Shown here: positions 57,951 through 64,000 of the stretch, piece by piece
Position numbering within the stretch: position 1 is the first letter of the stretch
Layout: every line of letters starts with the position of its first letter
Assembly: GCA_028289605.1 (NCBI GenBank)
Contig: JANQON010000017.1
Span: forward strand, 168,735 to 232,734
DNA from: Hyphococcus sp.
Lineage (GTDB): Bacteria; Pseudomonadota; Alphaproteobacteria; Caulobacterales; Parvularculaceae
DNA length: 64,000 nt
Direction of reading: 5' to 3'
Program-made: the position numbers and the translations under genes
Notes under the pieces: generated by a model
What the model saw: only the letters and a program-made list of their open reading frames with translations
What the model was told of the DNA's origin: nothing
The model's database searches: none

Positions 57951-58391
57951 CTATTGCGGCCGCGAGACGCGTACGCCGCCATAGGAGGCGGCGAGCTTCT
58001 CGGTCCAGATATGGTCGAAAGCGACGCCGGCTTCGGCGCCGTTTCGCCACTTGACCTCAGCCACCACAAAGCCGGCGAATGCGGGCGAATCGATCAAAAT
58101 CGTCGAGGGCAAGTAACGCGGTTTGGCGAACCGAAGCCGCAGGCCGTCGGCGGACATATCGACAATCGTCGCCGGCGTATCCTCCTCGGTTTCGCAAATC
58201 ACCAGGGCGGGATGTTCCGCGACCACCCGCTGGCGGGCCCGCGTGTCGAATTCCTCCAGCAGTTTGGCCGCCGGCGCCGCGGTCCGTGTCGGCGCCGCGA
58301 TGCGGGAGAGGCGTGCGGCCACGCGCGATTGCAACTCGGCGAATTTCGCCTCGGCCTCGCGTTTCGATTCCTTGCGGAGACGTTGTCCCAT
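57951..58391 (-). CDS. PilZ-domain protein
   Basis: 146 residues. A basic, helical N-terminus (LRKESKREAEAKFAELQSRV) is followed by a PilZ fold: ARQRVVAEHPALVICETEED, TIVDMSADGLRLRFAKPRYL with the (D/N)xSxxG motif, and RNGAEAGVAFDHIW. The RxxxR c-di-GMP motif is only partly present (RARQR). It may bind c-di-GMP or act as a degenerate PilZ adaptor. Confidence 0.75.
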   Translation of the reverse strand: MGQRLRKESKREAEAKFAELQSRVAARLSRIAAPTRTAAPAAKLLEEFDTRARQRVVAEHPALVICETEEDTPATIVDMSADGLRLRFAKPRYLPSTILIDSPAFAGFVVAEVKWRNGAEAGVAFDHIWTEKLAASYGGVRVSRPQ

Positions 58392-58590
58392 ACCCTGGTC
58401 GGCCTTCTCCTGACAGGCCGCAATATTGCCCCGGGGATGGTTGCCATTTCCTGAAAGGAAAAGGTGAACAGCGTATTGCCGGGGTGCTCCGGGGGCTTGC
58501 TAAAGCGCCTTGGCAATGGTCCAGAATCGCCCTTTTTCAGCCCTGATTGCACGGCCACATGGTGTTACTGCGATTTTGGGAGAGAGAGCG

Positions 58591-58680
58591 GTGGGGCTTT
58601 TAGAAATGATTATCCTGACGTTCATGGGCCTTAACGTAGCGCTTGGCGTATCGGGCCTGTTGATGCAGCGCGGTCGCTAG
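58591..58680 (+). CDS. 29-residue single-TM microprotein (member 3)
   Basis: From GTG 58591: MGLLEMIILTFMGLNVALGV then SGLLMQRGR. GGGAGAG (58578-58584) lies six bases ahead; an ATG at 58606 is an alternative. It is a clear paralogue of member 1 (FxxLNxAxGxxG). The basic C-terminal tail is conserved. Its stop overlaps that of the convergent YjbR-family gene by 4 bases. Confidence 0.6.
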   Translation: MGLLEMIILTFMGLNVALGVSGLLMQRGR

Positions 58681-59027
58681 TCCTCGTCCAGCGGCGCCAG
58701 CGCGGCCTGCGCCTTTTTGGTGAGGCCGGCGCGGACGATCCGATAGGACTCAATGATCCGATGACGGAGTTCCTGTTTCTCCGTTTCCCACGGCAACAGT
58801 ATCCATGAGCGGTGGAAATAGGGGGCTTTCACCCCGACGCCGGCCTCGATCAGCATTGTCGCTGTTTCGATTGAATCCGTCTTCACCGAGACGCCGGGCG
58901 TCGACGCGCCAATGCAGGCGAACATCTTTCCGCCGACTTTCCATGCGTCATGTCCGCCGCCCCATGGGTCGGACACTTCCGCACCGGGAAGCTTTTTGCA
59001 GATCGCATTGATAGAGCGGCGGGCCAT
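58677..59027 (-). CDS. MmcQ/YjbR family protein
   Basis: 116 residues: ICKKLPGAEVSDPWGGGHDA WKVGGKMFACIGA and VKAPYFHRSWILLPW are the family pattern (CyaY-like/YjbR fold, sometimes called DNA-binding). The true function of these proteins is not known. It overlaps microprotein 3 at the stop codons. Confidence 0.9.
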   Translation of the reverse strand: MARRSINAICKKLPGAEVSDPWGGGHDAWKVGGKMFACIGASTPGVSVKTDSIETATMLIEAGVGVKAPYFHRSWILLPWETEKQELRHRIIESYRIVRAGLTKKAQAALAPLDED

Positions 59028-59178
59028 CAGGGAAGTCTACCCTTTGAGCCGCGTACATCAAGGCGACAGCGAACGGGCGTTCTTGCAGGAGGCATGTCGA
59101 CGCGTTACTCATTCTTGATCGGGGTTGCTGAATGTGGGCGCTGAGACCCTGCGTTGATACGCTAAGGGAGGACTCGTC

Positions 59179-59727
59179 TTGAACGCTGCAGCCATTTCCG
59201 CAACCGTTTTCTGGGCCTTGCTCGCCATGCCGCTTGCGCATGCGCAGGGGCCCGCTGAAAAATCCACCAAAGACCTCGCTGCGCTCATCGGCAAATGGCG
59301 CTTTGTGGATGAAGCGACGGATCTCGCCGGATTCGAGTATCGCGAAGAAGGAACCTTGCACTGCTACTACGCCTACGAGGACGCGTATATCCAGTGCGAC
59401 GGCGAGGGCGACAATGGCCGAAACAAGCGCACCTATTCAGACTTCCTGAATTACAATTCAATTACCGATCAATATGAGTGGGTCGGCGTTTTCGGTAATC
59501 ATCCGGAAAAAGCGTTCTTCGTGTTGACGCTTTCAAACGACGGCAAACGCATAGAGATGCGCGGGGCGCCGATGAATCAGCGCGACGGATCCACGACGCG
59601 AAACTGGGCGGTGATTGAATTCGACGGCGACGACCGGTTCGTTTGGAACACCCATCTCAATCGTTCGACGCAGCCGCTCAACCATTGGCCGTTGAGTTTT
59701 GTCGGCGAGTTTGAACGGATCGAATAG
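59179..59727 (+). CDS. Exported hypothetical protein, lipocalin-like layout
   Basis: 182 residues from TTG 59179 with GGGAGG at good spacing. Signal peptide (ISATVFWALLAMPLAHA), then KDLAALIGKWRFVDEATDLA and strand-rich sequence ending in PLSFVGEFERIE. The opening GKW and later beta strands resemble the DUF1579/lipocalin-like group that scores sample composition, but I cannot assign it firmly. Cys in LHCYYAYEDAYIQCDGEGDN may pair. It stands alone on the plus strand. Confidence 0.65.
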   Translation: MNAAAISATVFWALLAMPLAHAQGPAEKSTKDLAALIGKWRFVDEATDLAGFEYREEGTLHCYYAYEDAYIQCDGEGDNGRNKRTYSDFLNYNSITDQYEWVGVFGNHPEKAFFVLTLSNDGKRIEMRGAPMNQRDGSTTRNWAVIEFDGDDRFVWNTHLNRSTQPLNHWPLSFVGEFERIE

Positions 59728-59814
59728 CCGCCGGACAATAGCCAACGCCCGAGCCAAAATCCGATCCGGCGCAGCCGCCCGGTCGCCCATAAAGGGAGCC
59801 GGGATTTCGCATTC

Positions 59815-60636
59815 CTATTGTTGCGAGGGACCCATGGCGAATTGCGCCGCTTCGCGGTCAACGTCGATCTCCAAAAACTGGAATTTTTCGTTATTGCGCG
59901 CGCAATAATCTCTGTCGGCGTCCAGGATGCGGAATTCATTGTTGGGATGTACGCACAAATCCCATTCTCCGCGCCATTCCAGGCTGTCCGTATTCGCATA
60001 AACATAGGCGTAGTTGCGATAGCCCTGGGCGAGATAAAGCTTGCTGCACTGGCCGGGGTTGATCACCCGCCAGCCTTCGGCGACCCAGCGGCCGTCTTCG
60101 AGCCAGGCATAGGCGACATAAGCGGTTCCGTCGCCGGCGCGGTTGCAGGCGTTGATGTAGGACCACGGCGTTTCCACGCGCCCCTTGCGATCGAGGGAAT
60201 AGGAAACCTGCGTCGCGTTCGCCGGAAGGATGTCGCAGCGCCAGGTTTCCTGACCGGTCCGAAAGACTTGAATCGTATCGCCGTGATCAGGATCGAGATT
60301 GCAGAACGGCAGGATCGGCGGGCCTTGCATGATCGGCTGTCCCGGCGCCGTCGTAATGCGCAAGATCTTGATCACCGCCGACAGGGCGAGCTGGGATTTG
60401 TTGGCGAGGTCTCGCTCGTCCTCATAGCTGAGCCCGGCCGTGACCCGCCCGTTGCATCGGGAGGTGCAGCAAGAATAGTTGCCCGGCGCGATATCGACAA
60501 AACTGCCGGCGCCCTGATGGTGGGTCTGGATGGTCGTATTGGTCTTGTTTTCAACGCAATAGGGATAGGTCTGTTGCGCCGCGGCGGGCGCAGCAAAAGC
60601 GACAACAACAACAGCGATCGACATGAACAAACGCAT
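59815..60636 (-). CDS. DUF1036 domain-containing exported protein
   Basis: 273 residues from the ATG at 60636, preceded by AAGGAGAGACCC; the open frame upstream is not similar to the family. Signal peptide LFMSIAVVVVAFAAPAAA. The C-terminal half has YVAYAWLEDGRWVAEGWRVI NPGQC, NYAYVYANT and LCVHPNNEFRILDADRDYC, the DUF1036 signature, and eight or so Cys that probably pair. An N-terminal Cys-rich part (NYSCCTSRCNG) may be a second copy of a related unit. The function is unknown. Confidence 0.85.
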   Translation of the reverse strand: MRLFMSIAVVVVAFAAPAAAQQTYPYCVENKTNTTIQTHHQGAGSFVDIAPGNYSCCTSRCNGRVTAGLSYEDERDLANKSQLALSAVIKILRITTAPGQPIMQGPPILPFCNLDPDHGDTIQVFRTGQETWRCDILPANATQVSYSLDRKGRVETPWSYINACNRAGDGTAYVAYAWLEDGRWVAEGWRVINPGQCSKLYLAQGYRNYAYVYANTDSLEWRGEWDLCVHPNNEFRILDADRDYCARNNEKFQFLEIDVDREAAQFAMGPSQQ

Positions 60637-60745
60637 GGGTCTCTCCTTCATCATGCGTCGGCGCGAGTATCGGCCGCCGCCGAGCCGTTGGCAATACGCG
60701 CCGCCGGCGCGCGCCCGCCGCAGCGGAAGACGTTGAATCGCGAGC

Positions 60746-61321
60746 CTATTTTTCCCCGCCATGCATGATCGCCTGCGCGATCTCGATCGCGCGGTCCCAG
60801 GAAAGCCCGTTTTGCTGGTCGCGATAGAGCGGATGATCGCATTCGTGGAGCGTCACTGTCGGGCGCTGTCCAGGCGCGCCCCAATGAACGTCGCAGGCGA
60901 GATACTCTGTCCGCTCATTCAAAGCCCGCCGATTGTACGGCGGCATAAAAACGCCGAGCCAGCCAAAACTCGTTTCCCCTGTTTGATCGATCCCGAAGCT
61001 ATTTCTATAGCGGTCAAAATTCTCTTGAGACTGACTAACCCAGACGCCCCAGGTGAACGGATCATCCGCGCCCTCGATCGGAACATCGAGGATGGTGCGA
61101 ATGAAGTAAGCCGTCGCACCGTCCGTGATATGCGCCGGCGGCGCAATCGCGCAGAGGTCTTCGGTGAGCGTGACGGCGCGGGCGCGTTCTTCTTCCGGAA
61201 CAATAAAATACTCCGCCGGCTTGTCGTAACCGAAAGAAGGCGAGCCGCGGTGGATCTCGCCGCAGTCGGCGCATTTAAACTCGAATGTCTTCGGGTTTGA
61301 CCCGAGGCCGAAAAGCGGCAT
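60746..61321 (-). CDS. DUF2199 domain-containing protein
   Basis: 191 residues, cytosolic. FKCADCGEIHRGSPSFGYDK with a Cys pair that may bind zinc, then TLTEDLCAI, FTWGVWVSQSQENFDRYRN and RPTVTLHECDHPLYRDQQNG are the family signature. The role is not established. It stands between the DUF1036 and protease genes, all on the minus strand with gaps over 100 bases. Confidence 0.88.
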   Translation of the reverse strand: MPLFGLGSNPKTFEFKCADCGEIHRGSPSFGYDKPAEYFIVPEEERARAVTLTEDLCAIAPPAHITDGATAYFIRTILDVPIEGADDPFTWGVWVSQSQENFDRYRNSFGIDQTGETSFGWLGVFMPPYNRRALNERTEYLACDVHWGAPGQRPTVTLHECDHPLYRDQQNGLSWDRAIEIAQAIMHGGEK

Positions 61322-61441
61322 GGCTGATCCTGCTCTGGCGTCGCGGAAAGAGTATCTTTCCCGCGTTAAAGGAACGACAACTCAAAACGCGCAAATCCCC
61401 GCGCATTCGGTTGCAATCAAAGTTCGTCAGCGCCCGCGCCG

Positions 61442-62758
61442 CTACGGATACTCAACCCGCAGATTGGTGATGAACCCGGCGAGCCAGGGCGTCATGGCGC
61501 GAAAACCGCTGGGATGCGTCAGCGTTGATCCGCTTGCGTTCGCGCATTCGAAACAGTCCGACCGCATGGCGATCCCGATGGCGTAGGGCCCGTTGTTGCT
61601 TGAGGGTGTGTAGTTCACATAGGCCGGCGAGCCGCTGTGACCGCCGCTCATATCGCAGCTGATGCGATAATAGGCGGGTGCGCCGGCGTGATAAAAATCG
61701 AACCCCGTCGCATTGCACGGCGCAAGCTGGCCGTATGGCTGGCTCATCTCATAGTCGGCGGGCCGATTGCTCCACCAGGCGGCGGGATAACCGTCATTGC
61801 GGATGACATTATTCTCTTCGATGTAGGTTGTTCCGGGAACCCAATATCCCATCCATCCCGGAACGCCGTTGGGCGAGGCGTCCCACGCATCGTCTGCGAG
61901 TAAGAGGATCGCCCAATCATGTTGCGAACACGGGTCATGGGCCCGGCCGGGCGTGCAGTTGTTGGCGGCCCAGTGATAGGAATACCAATAGCCGATGCTC
62001 TGCACTGCGCCGTAAGGCTCAAGCGTGCCTGAGCGCCGTGCGCGATAGGTGTGCACCGCATAGGAATAGTCATTGGGCAGAATGCAATGAGCGGCGGTCA
62101 AGACCAGGCGCCGGCCGATCAACGCGCCGGAGCAGTTCCCGTTTAAATCGCCGATGCGCATCAGCGCATAATGATTGACCGGAAAGAATGGGCTCACCGG
62201 TTTTTTGACGCGGTTATCAACGCCGTCGGACCAGCCTGTGCGCTGAAACAACGGGTTCGGATCATTTTCCGCCGCGGCGCCGCGGCCGGTTGCGTGCAGG
62301 ATCCCCCGTTCGCGCGCCCGGATGGCCATGGCCGCCATCGCCTTGCCCGTGAACTGACTGAAATACTCTCCCTCGCCGCTGACAAAGATGACCGCGTCGT
62401 CGCCGCCGGGAACGGGCTTGAGCCCCGTTTGCGCCACGGCGGCTCGGATCGCGGCGGCGCGCTTGAGGCCCTTGCGGTTGGGAACGGCGGCGCCTCGGGC
62501 GACCGGGCGTTCGACGTTCAGCGTCGCCCCGTCGACGGGGGCGGCGGTGTCGCCGAGACGAATGGTCCTGACCGGTTTCGCCGACGCAAGACCGGCGACG
62601 AGCGCTTGTTGTTCGGCGCGGGTCTCGTTCGGGTCCATGCGCAGGGACAGGGGGCCGGCGCCGGTTCCGGGCGACGCCGGATCGTAGGCGCAGGCGGCAA
62701 GGGCAAGGGCGCCCGCCGCGGCGATGGCGGCGGAGCGGAACAATGTCGGCGTGGTCAT
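61442..62758 (-). CDS. Trypsin-like serine protease lipoprotein
   Basis: 438 residues. The lipobox LAAC (Cys23) after a hydrophobic stretch predicts a lipoprotein. The protease domain occupies the second half: CSGALIGRRLVLTAAHC (His), CSQHDWAILLLADD (Asp) and ISCDMSGGHSGSPAYVN (Ser). The layout resembles the glutamyl-endopeptidase/V8 branch of family S1. The N-terminal ~170 residues are a pro-region or adaptor; several Cys pairs suggest disulfides. It would cleave substrates in the periplasm or outside. Confidence 0.85.
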   Translation of the reverse strand: MTTPTLFRSAAIAAAGALALAACAYDPASPGTGAGPLSLRMDPNETRAEQQALVAGLASAKPVRTIRLGDTAAPVDGATLNVERPVARGAAVPNRKGLKRAAAIRAAVAQTGLKPVPGGDDAVIFVSGEGEYFSQFTGKAMAAMAIRARERGILHATGRGAAAENDPNPLFQRTGWSDGVDNRVKKPVSPFFPVNHYALMRIGDLNGNCSGALIGRRLVLTAAHCILPNDYSYAVHTYRARRSGTLEPYGAVQSIGYWYSYHWAANNCTPGRAHDPCSQHDWAILLLADDAWDASPNGVPGWMGYWVPGTTYIEENNVIRNDGYPAAWWSNRPADYEMSQPYGQLAPCNATGFDFYHAGAPAYYRISCDMSGGHSGSPAYVNYTPSSNNGPYAIGIAMRSDCFECANASGSTLTHPSGFRAMTPWLAGFITNLRVEYP

Positions 62759-62841
62759 CGGCGTCTCTCCCCAGAAACGAGCGTGCTCGCAGATTGCGGC
62801 GGCGAGCCTAGCAGGGGCGGGGGCGCGGCGCCACGGGCACG

Positions 62842-63084
62842 CTACGCGCGGGCCGGTACGGCCTCGCGCCGGGCCCAGGCCCGCTCGTGCAGGGTGAAGG
62901 CGAGGGTCTGCACCGCCGGCTCGACGATGCCGATGGAAAGAGCCGCCACCCAGCTCCCCGTGAGGGCGAAGGTGACCGCGACCGCCACGGTGAAGTGCAT
63001 CACCGCATAGCTCATGGTCTTGAGGGTCGGGTCGCGCCGCGCAAAGGCGAGGGCGAGGGCGTTCAACGGGCTCGTTCGGAACAT
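62842..63084 (-). CDS. DUF2061 family small membrane protein
   Basis: 80 residues from the ATG at 63084 with AAAAGGAG ahead. DPTLKTMSYAVMHFTVAVAV TFALTGSWVAALSIGIVEPA is the DUF2061 pattern, with two TM helices; the C-terminus is basic. An in-frame ATG at 63135 would add 17 residues but lies only 5 bases from the Fur box, which argues for the inner start. Iron control suggests a role in low-iron conditions; the molecular function is unknown. Confidence 0.82.
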   Translation of the reverse strand: MFRTSPLNALALAFARRDPTLKTMSYAVMHFTVAVAVTFALTGSWVAALSIGIVEPAVQTLAFTLHERAWARREAVPARA

Positions 63085-63140
63085 GGCGCGCTGGCTCCTT
63101 TTGCGGGCGGACGTGAGGACTGGCGTGACGACCATATAAT

Positions 63141-63159
63141 GAGAATGATAATCATTATC
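63141..63159. promoter_or_regulatory. Fur box
   Basis: GAGAATGATAATCATTATC matches the 19-bp Fur consensus GATAATGATAATCATTATC at 18 positions and is a near-perfect palindrome. It lies 57 bases before the chosen DUF2061 start, where a promoter is expected. The gene on the other side ends here, so DUF2061 is the only plausible target. Confidence 0.8.
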
Positions 63160-63186
63160 AATTCACGGTTGCGTCAGACGATTGCG

Positions 63187-63597
63187 TCAAACGGAGGCGG
63201 CAGGCGGGCCGCGGCGATATTTCGGCGAATAGGGGCAGCGCTTCGCCGCCTTTCCGCCGCGTCTGGCGATCTCCGTGGCGGAGTAACCGGCGCCCTCCGC
63301 CCGATTTCCGAACCGCGCGGCGACGGGACAGTCCGGGCGTTTGCCGTGACAGACGGGCAGCCACCGTCCCTTTGTCGCGCCGCCGCAGCAATAATAATCG
63401 CGGGGAGACACATCATGAGCGCCGCGCCGGCGCGCCTCCGCCGCAAACAGCTTGTAGAGGTGGGTGTTGCGGGCGAATTCATAAAGCGCGTTCAGCTCTT
63501 CGTCCGTATAGAGCTCGGTTTTCATCTCGGCGGCTGCGAGACTGCGCCGCGCGCGGCGGCGTTTGGGACGTTGCGAGGCGGGGGCGGGTTCTGGCAT
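63187..63597 (-). CDS. Basic Cys-containing hypothetical protein
   Basis: 136 residues from the ATG at 63597, preceded by ACGGAGT. Both ends are basic (SQRPKRRRARRSL; CPYSPKYRRGPP). The centre (TDEELNALYEFARNTHLYKL FAAEARRRGAH) is helical, followed by YYCCGGATKGRW, VCHGKRPDC and RCPYSPKY, a possible metal site of five or six Cys/His. It has no signal peptide. I do not recognise it, and the codon pattern is compatible with a real but lineage-restricted gene. Confidence 0.5.
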   Translation of the reverse strand: MPEPAPASQRPKRRRARRSLAAAEMKTELYTDEELNALYEFARNTHLYKLFAAEARRRGAHDVSPRDYYCCGGATKGRWLPVCHGKRPDCPVAARFGNRAEGAGYSATEIARRGGKAAKRCPYSPKYRRGPPAASV

Positions 63598-63637
63598 TGG
63601 TTTTTACTCCGTGTACAATCAAAATATCATTTTACTC

Positions 63638-63826
63638 CCGCTCATCCCGGCGAAAGCCGGGATCTCATGCAACTTGCTCCGAGTCTGTCTCCCGAGTTCC
63701 CGGCTTTCGCCGGGATGAGCGGGTTGAAGGACTTAGCAAAACCCTACCCCCGCTCATTCCCGCGCAAGCGGGAATCCATTTGATTTTCACCCGGCCGGTG
63801 GATCCCCGCTTGCGCGGGGATGAGCG
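63638..63826. repeat. Cluster of two REP-like inverted pairs
   Basis: First pair: CCCGCTCATCCCGGCGAAAG CCGGGAT at 63638-63663 and its inverted copy at 63699-63723. Second pair: CGCTCATTCCCGCGCAAGCG GGAATCCA at 63750-63778 and an inverted variant TGGATCCCCGCTTGCGCGGG at 63799-63818. Related single copies occur at 4226-4262 and 41951-42069. BIME-like units of this form are often spread by REP-associated tyrosine transposases, none of which is in the window. Confidence 0.85.
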
Positions 63827-64000
63827 GAGAAAAACAACATCCCTTCCTTTTGACATACGCACGCACGCCGCGGCTCAAACGAACCCGAACGTATAAACTC
63901 AGAGAGGCATGCGAGGCGCAATGCATCCGATTCAAAATAAACAGCGGACGCATGGCGCCTCGCACAGCGGCGTTGGACAGCGTCATCAATCGATCGCATT
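63827..64000. other. Window end without a convincing gene; 15-bp imperfect inverted repeat
   Basis: TGCGAGGCGCAATGC (63910-63924) and GCATGGCGCCTCGCA (63950-63964) pair at 14 of 15 positions around 25 bases. A plus-strand frame from the ATG at 63909 is open to the edge but too short to judge. Confidence 0.4.

Noticed and set aside
62171..63783. Plus-strand frames opposite the protease and DUF2061 genes
   Set aside because: They run antisense to genes with clear family motifs and across REP palindromes.
63787..63999. Minus-strand frame containing SAHPRASGDPPAG
   Set aside because: HPRASGDP-type peptides come from translating REP-like palindromes; the frame has no other support.

Overview
The window is a 64 kb chromosomal segment of a high-GC alphaproteobacterium. 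It most resembles the Caulobacterales/Hyphomonadales/Parvularculaceae side of the class. Pointers are the NDUFA12 - MlaD - DUF2155 - Aat - AccCB - AroQ neighbourhood, an NDUFA12 complex I subunit, an IalB-family protein, a GTA-type holin, a TipN-like coiled-coil membrane protein, a perfect CtrA-type box (TTAA-N7-TTAAC), and REP-like palindromes of a kind common in this class. Nearly all of it is tightly packed housekeeping DNA. There is no prophage, no intact insertion sequence and no CRISPR array.

Layout. 1-4.2 kb: the N-terminus of a CHASE2 sensor, then a complete MlaE-MlaF-MlaD-lipoprotein lipid-transport operon. 4.3-12.7 kb: a TipN-like polarity protein, a bacterial voltage-gated Na+ channel, a degenerate CPA-type antiporter homologue, a GTA-type holin, ThiO, a lytic transglycosylase and a membrane-anchored pentapeptide-repeat protein. 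12.8-24.4 kb: B12-dependent ribonucleotide reductase, NDUFA12, a second single-domain MlaD, DUF2155, Aat, a TPR-sulfotransferase, AccC/AccB, AroQ and ThiS/ThiG. 24.5-31.3 kb: EF-hand protein, ClpB behind a plausible heat-shock promoter, YaiI, a transsulfuration enzyme with a structured leader, and an AGCS symporter. 31.4-35.5 kb: an XagA/XagB-like beta-barrel plus glycosyltransferase pair, DapF and Tdk. 35.5-47.4 kb: a divergent PEP-carboxylase homologue, AcnA, an IalB-family protein, Gor, RpiA, GlmU and Gph. 47.5-52.5 kb: a regulatory cluster of an XRE/S24-like repressor, a hybrid histidine kinase and a receiver-kinase divergent around a CtrA box, then tRNA-Val(CAC). 52.9-64 kb: a TonB-dependent receptor and many small envelope or poorly known genes, including three previously unlisted microproteins, a DUF2061 protein under a near-consensus Fur box, and clustered REP palindromes.

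Most noteworthy: (i) three single-TM microproteins of 27-31 aa between 56.3 and 58.7 kb with strong Shine-Dalgarno sites and shared motifs, too short for ordinary gene calling; (ii) a full-length PEP-carboxylase homologue next to aconitase whose catalytic-loop residues are altered; (iii) an S24-type repressor lacking the peptidase Ser/Lys, with a perfect palindrome in its own leader; (iv) the CtrA box between two divergent sensor kinases; (v) a Fur box that both regulates a DUF2061 gene and decides its start codon. All functional assignments rest on motif recognition by eye; no database search was run.
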